DNA of 64,000 nucleotides from Acinetobacter ihumii (GTDB taxonomy: Bacteria; Pseudomonadota; Gammaproteobacteria; Pseudomonadales; Moraxellaceae): NCBI RefSeq assembly GCF_900625095.1, contig NZ_LR130760.1, forward strand, positions 2,949,989 through 3,013,988. The letters are read 5' to 3'. The translations under genes were made by a program, and so were the position numbers. Below, piece after piece: positions 59,361-64,000 of the stretch. Each line of letters opens with the position of its first letter. The stretch's first letter is position 1. The notes beneath the pieces are model-generated. The model had not been told where the DNA came from and did no database searches. It was given only the letters and a program-made list of their open reading frames with translations.

Positions 59361-60111
59361 ACATATGGTATTGGTACATGGCGCATGGCAGGGCAGTTGG
59401 TCATTTGATTTGATTAAACCGTTATTGGAACAAACAGGCTGGCAAGTGCACGCCGTGGATTTGCCTAATAATGGCTGGAATAATGAAACGCAAATTGTTG
59501 CCAATCAGCAAAATTATTGTGAGCATGTGGTGCAGGTGATTCAACAAATTGGAGAACCAGTTGTATTACTAGGGCATAGTGGTGGAGGTCTAACCATTTC
59601 AGCTGTAGCGGAACAAATTCCCAATATGATCTCTCATTTGGTGTATTTGGTCGGGATGATGTTGCCCTCAGAAATGTCATTTCTGGATTTTAAAAAGCTG
59701 TGTGAGCAGCATTTTCCCGATGAAGATTTTGCAGGGATTTCACCTTATCTGACTTTTACCCAAGATGGCTATAGTGTTGTGAGTCAAGAAGGTGCAAAAA
59801 AAATCTTTTTGCAAGATTGTGAGCCAAAACTGGCGCAGCAATTAATTGAAAAATTGCGAGCACAGCCAGAAACAGGGCGTGATTTAAAACCTGTTTTGAC
59901 ACCTGAACGCTTTGGTCGGGTGCCACGTATTTATGTCGAAGCACTCTATGATCAATCTTTATCCATCAATATGCAGCGTTTGATGCAACAGTTACAACCT
60001 GATCATTTGCAGGTCATGACCATGCAGACAGGGCATGTGCCACAGGCAGTTGAACCTGAATTGTTGATCGAAAAGCTGAGTCAACTACTTGTTGAAAAAG
60101 TATCTGCTTAA
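59353..60111 (+). CDS. Alpha/beta-hydrolase (EstC/methylesterase type)
   Basis: This 252-residue hydrolase has HGAWQGSW (oxyanion region), nucleophile Ser76 in GHSGGG, and the catalytic His near QTGHVPQAVEP. It resembles plant methylesterases and bacterial EstC-like enzymes, which cleave small carboxylic esters. The start overlaps the oxygenase stop (ATGGCTAA), indicating that the two act on the same pathway. A hairpin terminator follows. Confidence 0.85.
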   Translation: MAKHMVLVHGAWQGSWSFDLIKPLLEQTGWQVHAVDLPNNGWNNETQIVANQQNYCEHVVQVIQQIGEPVVLLGHSGGGLTISAVAEQIPNMISHLVYLVGMMLPSEMSFLDFKKLCEQHFPDEDFAGISPYLTFTQDGYSVVSQEGAKKIFLQDCEPKLAQQLIEKLRAQPETGRDLKPVLTPERFGRVPRIYVEALYDQSLSINMQRLMQQLQPDHLQVMTMQTGHVPQAVEPELLIEKLSQLLVEKVSA

Positions 60112-60125
60112 CATCAATTCGCATT

Positions 60126-60160
60126 GAGGAAAATCAATTTTGTAAAGTGATTTTCCTCTT
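60126..60160. terminator. Terminator between convergent hydrolase genes
   Basis: GAGGAAAATCA pairs with TGATTTTCCTC across an 11-nt loop. Confidence 0.75.
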
Positions 60161-60219
60161 ATGGAGTGATAAGAAATGATTGATCTTGGTTTAAATTGAT
60201 CTTAATTTAGAAGCGCGGA

Positions 60220-61182
60220 TCAATCTTTAAAATGCACAGGTATCCACTGATAGCTTTTGCCATCTGCTGAATAAATATGACCCATGCCCGGAAACGGTAA
60301 ATGTGGCGCTGCAATGGTCTGACCATGTTTCGCAAAATCGGCAAATTGTTTTAAACGGGTTTGAACGGCTTGTTTGGGATCAATATCATATTCAATTGAG
60401 GTTTCAGGTCGATCAAACTGAACTGTATGTGAATGCACAATATCGCCAATAAATACGACTGTTTCAGCATTGGTTTTTAGTTCATAACTAAAATGACCCG
60501 GGGTATGTCCTGCGGTATTAATGACTTTAAAGCCTTGAATATCGTCACCCAGTTTAAAAGTTTTAAAGCGTTGTTTGGCTTGATAGGGTGCTAAAGCCGC
60601 CTTGATTTTCTCCACTGTACTTAAATAGCCTGCACGTTTTTCTTGTGGAATTTTCTCGGCTTGTTTGGGATTTAGCCAATAATTGGCTTCATCTTGTGAG
60701 ACATAGACTGTTGCATTTGGAAAATTCGCTTTTCCATCTTTACTGATGCCACAGACATGATCAGGATGTAAATGTGTGAGTAATATAGTATCGACTTGTT
60801 CGGGTTTGTAGCCTGATGCTTTTAAATTACTTAGAACTGAGCCTAAATGTGCGCCAAAACAACTTGCTGCACCACTATCGACCAGAACCAATGATTTACC
60901 TGTATTCACCAGAAAGGCATTCACTGAGGTCTGTACACCTTTGTCTTGATCTGCATAATATTTCTTTAAAATCTCGTGAACCTGTTTTTGTGGAATATCT
61001 TTAAACAGTGTAGGGGACATAAAGTTTGTGCCGTCGAGCAGAGCAGTGATTTGTACATCGCCTGATTGATATTGGTAATAGCCTGCGACTTGTTTTTGTT
61101 GTTCGATTGGAGGGGCAGTGGCGAAGACTGGTGGGCTGACGAAGCTAGAGCATAGTAAAGCGGAGGCGAGTAGTTTTTTCAT
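60220..61182 (-). CDS. Exported metallo-beta-lactamase-fold hydrolase
   Basis: This 320-residue protein has a signal peptide (to VFATA, about residue 22) and the zinc motif HLHPDH followed by further His (NTAGHTPGH) and Asp (FIGDIVHSH) ligands. MBL-fold enzymes of this kind hydrolyse lactones, esters or beta-lactams; the sequence is closer to AHL-lactonase/quorum-quenching-like and general hydrolases than to class B beta-lactamases. Substrate unknown. Confidence 0.82.
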   Translation of the reverse strand: MKKLLASALLCSSFVSPPVFATAPPIEQQKQVAGYYQYQSGDVQITALLDGTNFMSPTLFKDIPQKQVHEILKKYYADQDKGVQTSVNAFLVNTGKSLVLVDSGAASCFGAHLGSVLSNLKASGYKPEQVDTILLTHLHPDHVCGISKDGKANFPNATVYVSQDEANYWLNPKQAEKIPQEKRAGYLSTVEKIKAALAPYQAKQRFKTFKLGDDIQGFKVINTAGHTPGHFSYELKTNAETVVFIGDIVHSHTVQFDRPETSIEYDIDPKQAVQTRLKQFADFAKHGQTIAAPHLPFPGMGHIYSADGKSYQWIPVHFKD

Positions 61183-61270
61183 TTGAATGTATTTATTAAT
61201 TTATGGTGTTTATTTTTTAACATGTGGGGCAAGATTTTTCATCTTTTTTAGTTTGTGTAAAAGATTTTAA

Positions 61271-62583
61271 GAGCCTGTAAAAACTTCTGTGTAAAAGTCG
61301 CTTAAATGAAAGCGTCTAAACGACCTTCAAATTCGATCATAAACCGACTCATAGCAGCACGCCAATCCCGAATTGGCATATTCCACTTTTTTGATGCAGC
61401 TTCAATTGCCAAATAGATTACCTTTCTGACCGAGTCATCGGTTGGAAAGAGCTTACGCTTCTTGATTGCCTGCCGAATCACACTATTTAGTGATTCAATT
61501 GCATTGGTGGTGTAAATCGCTTTACGAATATCTGCTGGATAAGCAAACAAGGTATTTAGGTGCTGCCAGTGTCCGTACCAAGATTTGCTAATCTGCGGGT
61601 ATTTATCATCCCATGTGCTCGCAAAGACTTCTAATGCCTGCAAGGCAGACTCTTCAGTAACAGCTTGATAAATACGCTTCAAGTCACTGGTGACGGCTTT
61701 ATAGTCCTTCCAACTCACATATTTCAAACTGTTGCGTACCATGTGGATAATACATAGTTGAATGCGTGTTTGTGGGTAGACGGTAGTAATCGCATCAGGA
61801 AAGCCTTTCAAACCATCTACACAGGCAATCAGAATGTCTTGTACACCACGATTCTTTAGTTCTGTTAGAACGGACAGCCAGAATTTGGCACCTTCATTCT
61901 CGGCGATCCACATACCCAGCAGATCTTTGTGACCCTCAAGGTTAACACCCAATGCTAGAAAGACAGCTTTGTTAATAACGCTGTTGTCCTGTCTGACCTT
62001 CACCACAATGCAATCAAGGTACACGATGGGGTAAATGTTATCGAGTGGGCGATTCTGCCACTCAATCACTTGCTCTTTAACCGCATCTGTCACCTTGGAA
62101 ATCAAACTAGGAGATACATCTGCATCGTATAGTTCTTTGAATGTACTGACGATTTCACGGGTGGTCATGCCTTTGGCATACAGCGATAGGATTTGGCTAT
62201 CCATGCTGGTGATTCTGGTTTGGTGTTTCTTCACTAATTGTGGTTCAAATGTACCATCACGATCACGTGGGGTATTCAGCTCAAACTCACCATCACCCGT
62301 GAGTAGTTGCTTCTTACTGTAGCCATTACGTGCATTGCCTTTGGCACTAGGCTGGTGACGCTCATGCCCTAAATGCTCAGTGAGTTCTGCATTTAGGGCT
62401 GTTTCAACGGTAAGTTTCTTTAGAGCTTTACTGAATTCATTCAGGTCAGAATCTGTTTTTAGGTTTTTGGCAAATTCTTTTGCCAGTGCCATCAATTGAC
62501 TGTGATCCATTGTGGATGTCTCCATCTATCCCTATTACAGGGTACTAAGATTTGGACATTTACACAGTTTTATTTACAGGCTC
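61271..62583 (-). mobile_element. IS256-family insertion sequence with 8-bp target duplication
   Basis: The element is 1313 bp. Inverted repeats begin GAGCCTGTAAA at both ends (61271-61295 and 62559-62583). GATTTTAA at 61263-61270 is repeated exactly at 62584-62591, the 8-bp duplication usual for IS256 insertions. This shows a clean and fairly recent insertion. It resembles the ISAba26-type elements of Acinetobacter in size and family, but I have not compared them. Confidence 0.95.
61302..62525 (-). CDS. IS256-family transposase
   Basis: This 407-residue mutator-type DDE transposase is intact. Catalytic residues are seen in IVYLDCIVVKV, ACVDGLKGFPDAI and TTNAIESLNSVIRQ; the family block CIIHMVRNSLKYVSWKDYK is present. 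It is the only gene of the IS and reads away from the downstream accessory gene. Confidence 0.95.
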   Translation of the reverse strand: METSTMDHSQLMALAKEFAKNLKTDSDLNEFSKALKKLTVETALNAELTEHLGHERHQPSAKGNARNGYSKKQLLTGDGEFELNTPRDRDGTFEPQLVKKHQTRITSMDSQILSLYAKGMTTREIVSTFKELYDADVSPSLISKVTDAVKEQVIEWQNRPLDNIYPIVYLDCIVVKVRQDNSVINKAVFLALGVNLEGHKDLLGMWIAENEGAKFWLSVLTELKNRGVQDILIACVDGLKGFPDAITTVYPQTRIQLCIIHMVRNSLKYVSWKDYKAVTSDLKRIYQAVTEESALQALEVFASTWDDKYPQISKSWYGHWQHLNTLFAYPADIRKAIYTTNAIESLNSVIRQAIKKRKLFPTDDSVRKVIYLAIEAASKKWNMPIRDWRAAMSRFMIEFEGRLDAFI

Positions 62584-62591
62584 GATTTTAA

Positions 62592-62699
62592 ACATGTAGT
62601 ATTTTTTATCTCAAAAAGATTTTAGATTGTTTATTTCTATTTTGGATTAGGAATATTATTTTGTAAAAGAATGAATGATAAATAGTTTTTATAAAATTA
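62592..62699. other. Short AT-rich gap after the IS
   Basis: No gene is seen between the IS256 right flank and the stop codon of the next gene. Confidence 0.4.
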
Positions 62700-64000
62700 T
62701 TAAAGATTTTTAAAATCTTTTTTATGAATCGTTACTTCAATAAAATTTTCTTTGTCCTTAGGTTCCTTTTGGCGGAAGTCTTCAACAATTGCGAATGCTG
62801 TTGAAAATATAGCTGATCTTGTAAGCTGAATTAGATTAAGAAGGCTAGTTTCAAATTCACTAATTCTTACATACGTGTGGGTCGAGTCATTGGAAAGTTC
62901 AAAAGTGTCTGGAACTAGAAATAGAATGTGATGTTCTAATGCATTTCTCCACTTTTTATAAAAACCAAATTCTCCGTTTTTTTCATTTAGATCGCAAATT
63001 ATGCTATTAACAGCAATTAAAGCAAAATTTTCTTTTTCCTCTAGAATAGATCTATTATCACGCCAAAAATTATTAAAAGATGTGTTATCTTTAATTTTAA
63101 GAGAGAAATATTGACATAAGAAGATTGCTAACTTATCCAATATTGAAAAACACAATCTAAAACAAGTTCTTAGCTTTTCATATCTTATATTAATGATTTC
63201 TTGGTCATTGAGTTCGGAATAACAACTCTCGTAATCAAACTGAGAGCTATCAGTGAATTTAGACTCATAGAAAAGTACTCGAATTAAAGAAAACTCAGCC
63301 TTAATACGATTCAAGTATTGTTCAAATTGAAAAATACTTCCCGAAGAAATGACTCCCTCTAAAAGAGTTAAATTATCTCGTTCATTGGCAATGCATGAAC
63401 AATACATTCCATGAATATTTAAAGTTAAATTTTCTTCTATACACCATTGTCTAAAGTGGCTCATCAAAGAATATTCTTTGCGAGTTTCTTGTTCATCTTG
63501 CTCTAGATTCATTGAGTCTAGCTGGCGACTTAAGAATTTACTTTTATATGCGTAGTAAGGTTTCCAATCATTAGGTACCAGTTTTGATTTATTAGAAAAA
63601 TCATAACCTTTTATAATTTCAATTATCATCTTATGGGATCTATGATCCAATAATTTATCAAATTGCTCTAAGCAAGAACTCCTGTTAAGCCATGCCTGAG
63701 GATAGATTGTATTTTGCTTTATGACCAGATTATAAATTTGTAGTGCTTCAGAAAATCGAAATTGCTGTTTAAGAACATTAGCAAGATTAATCAGATTTTG
63801 TTGATATAAGTCATAATCTTCACTTTTATTGATTAGTTTAAAAGCCTTCCAATATAAGTTTTTTACTTCATTAAATAATTTTATATTTTTAAAACTTACT
63901 TCTTCGGTGGAATACCCGCAGTCATTTGCAAGAGCGAGCTTTCCATTTGCTAAATTGTAAAAATAAGTAATATTGAAATTTTTTTCAAAGTGTTCAGAAT
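62700..64000 (-). CDS. TPR-HEPN protein of the LA2681 type (5' end beyond the window)
   Basis: The minus-strand frame is open to the window edge, so the N-terminus is missing; about 433 residues are visible. The part from 63650 to 64000 encodes tetratricopeptide-like helices (NLANGKLALAND, NLANVLKQQFRFSEALQIYNLVI, YPQAWLNRSSCLEQF). The C-terminal part is helical with the HEPN motif RNALEH (R-N-x3-H), typical of RNase toxins and defence effectors. The combination matches the LA2681-like HEPN family. A TTG at 63650 is not the true start. Function as an RNA-cleaving stress or phage-response protein is inferred from the family. Confidence 0.75.
   Translation of the reverse strand, partial: SEHFEKNFNITYFYNLANGKLALANDCGYSTEEVSFKNIKLFNEVKNLYWKAFKLINKSEDYDLYQQNLINLANVLKQQFRFSEALQIYNLVIKQNTIYPQAWLNRSSCLEQFDKLLDHRSHKMIIEIIKGYDFSNKSKLVPNDWKPYYAYKSKFLSRQLDSMNLEQDEQETRKEYSLMSHFRQWCIEENLTLNIHGMYCSCIANERDNLTLLEGVISSGSIFQFEQYLNRIKAEFSLIRVLFYESKFTDSSQFDYESCYSELNDQEIINIRYEKLRTCFRLCFSILDKLAIFLCQYFSLKIKDNTSFNNFWRDNRSILEEKENFALIAVNSIICDLNEKNGEFGFYKKWRNALEHHILFLVPDTFELSNDSTHTYVRISEFETSLLNLIQLTRSAIFSTAFAIVEDFRQKEPKDKENFIEVTIHKKDFKNL

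Noticed and set aside
60220..61182. Metallo-beta-lactamase-fold gene as an antibiotic-resistance carbapenemase
   Set aside because: It has the general fold motifs only and looks like the broad hydrolase group; nothing specific to class B beta-lactamases was seen.

Overview
The window looks like the chromosome of an Acinetobacter species: AT-rich gammaproteobacterial DNA carrying a BfmR/BfmS-type two-component pair, a class Ia ribonucleotide reductase and a nuoA-N operon with fused nuoCD. The species cannot be fixed from the sequence alone. No rRNA, tRNA or CRISPR array was seen.

Layout. Positions 1-5240 hold a copper-resistance cluster (His/Cys-rich exported protein, CopA, CopB) and two uncharacterised membrane proteins. 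Positions 5290-6860 hold a guanidine-II (mini-ykkC) riboswitch in front of a Gdx/SugE guanidinium exporter, then ogt and a frameshifted NERD-domain gene. Adenosine deaminase and an OprB-type porin follow on the minus strand. Positions 9650-15563 are an accessory island: an Imm11-like gene, an IS3-family element whose left end is present three times in tandem, an OLD-family nuclease gene beheaded by that IS, and an intact UvrD-like helicase gene. The last two together resemble a broken Gabija anti-phage system. Arrays of an ATGTGTCGC motif in inverted orientation bound the island. The right array stops 13 bp from the nrdB stop codon, and a second right-end-like copy lies just outside the left array. 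This suggests a transposon that uses the 3' side of nrdB as an attachment site and has inserted there more than once.

Positions 15577-23371 hold nrdB, a 42-residue membrane peptide gene, nrdA, bfmR, bfmS and a small conserved gene. Positions 24055-39116 are the 13-gene complex I operon, followed by upp, a TonB-dependent siderophore receptor with a Fur-like site, a divergent LysR regulator/ferredoxin-NADP reductase pair (FinR/Fpr-like), a multi-helix mechanosensitive-channel-like protein, an HI0933-type flavoprotein and a PLP enzyme. Positions 49526-52944 are a TetR-controlled EmrAB-like efflux operon with a clear palindromic operator candidate.

Positions 53126-61182 hold a methyltransferase, a LysE exporter, a lipoprotein/EF-hand pair, and a purine-oriented group: 8-oxoguanine deaminase-like enzyme, NCS2 permease, 2-oxoglutarate oxygenase, alpha/beta hydrolase. 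A secreted metallo-beta-lactamase-fold hydrolase follows. An IS256-family element with a perfect 8-bp target duplication sits at 61271-62583. The right edge cuts through a TPR plus HEPN protein of the LA2681 type, a likely RNase-type defence or stress protein.
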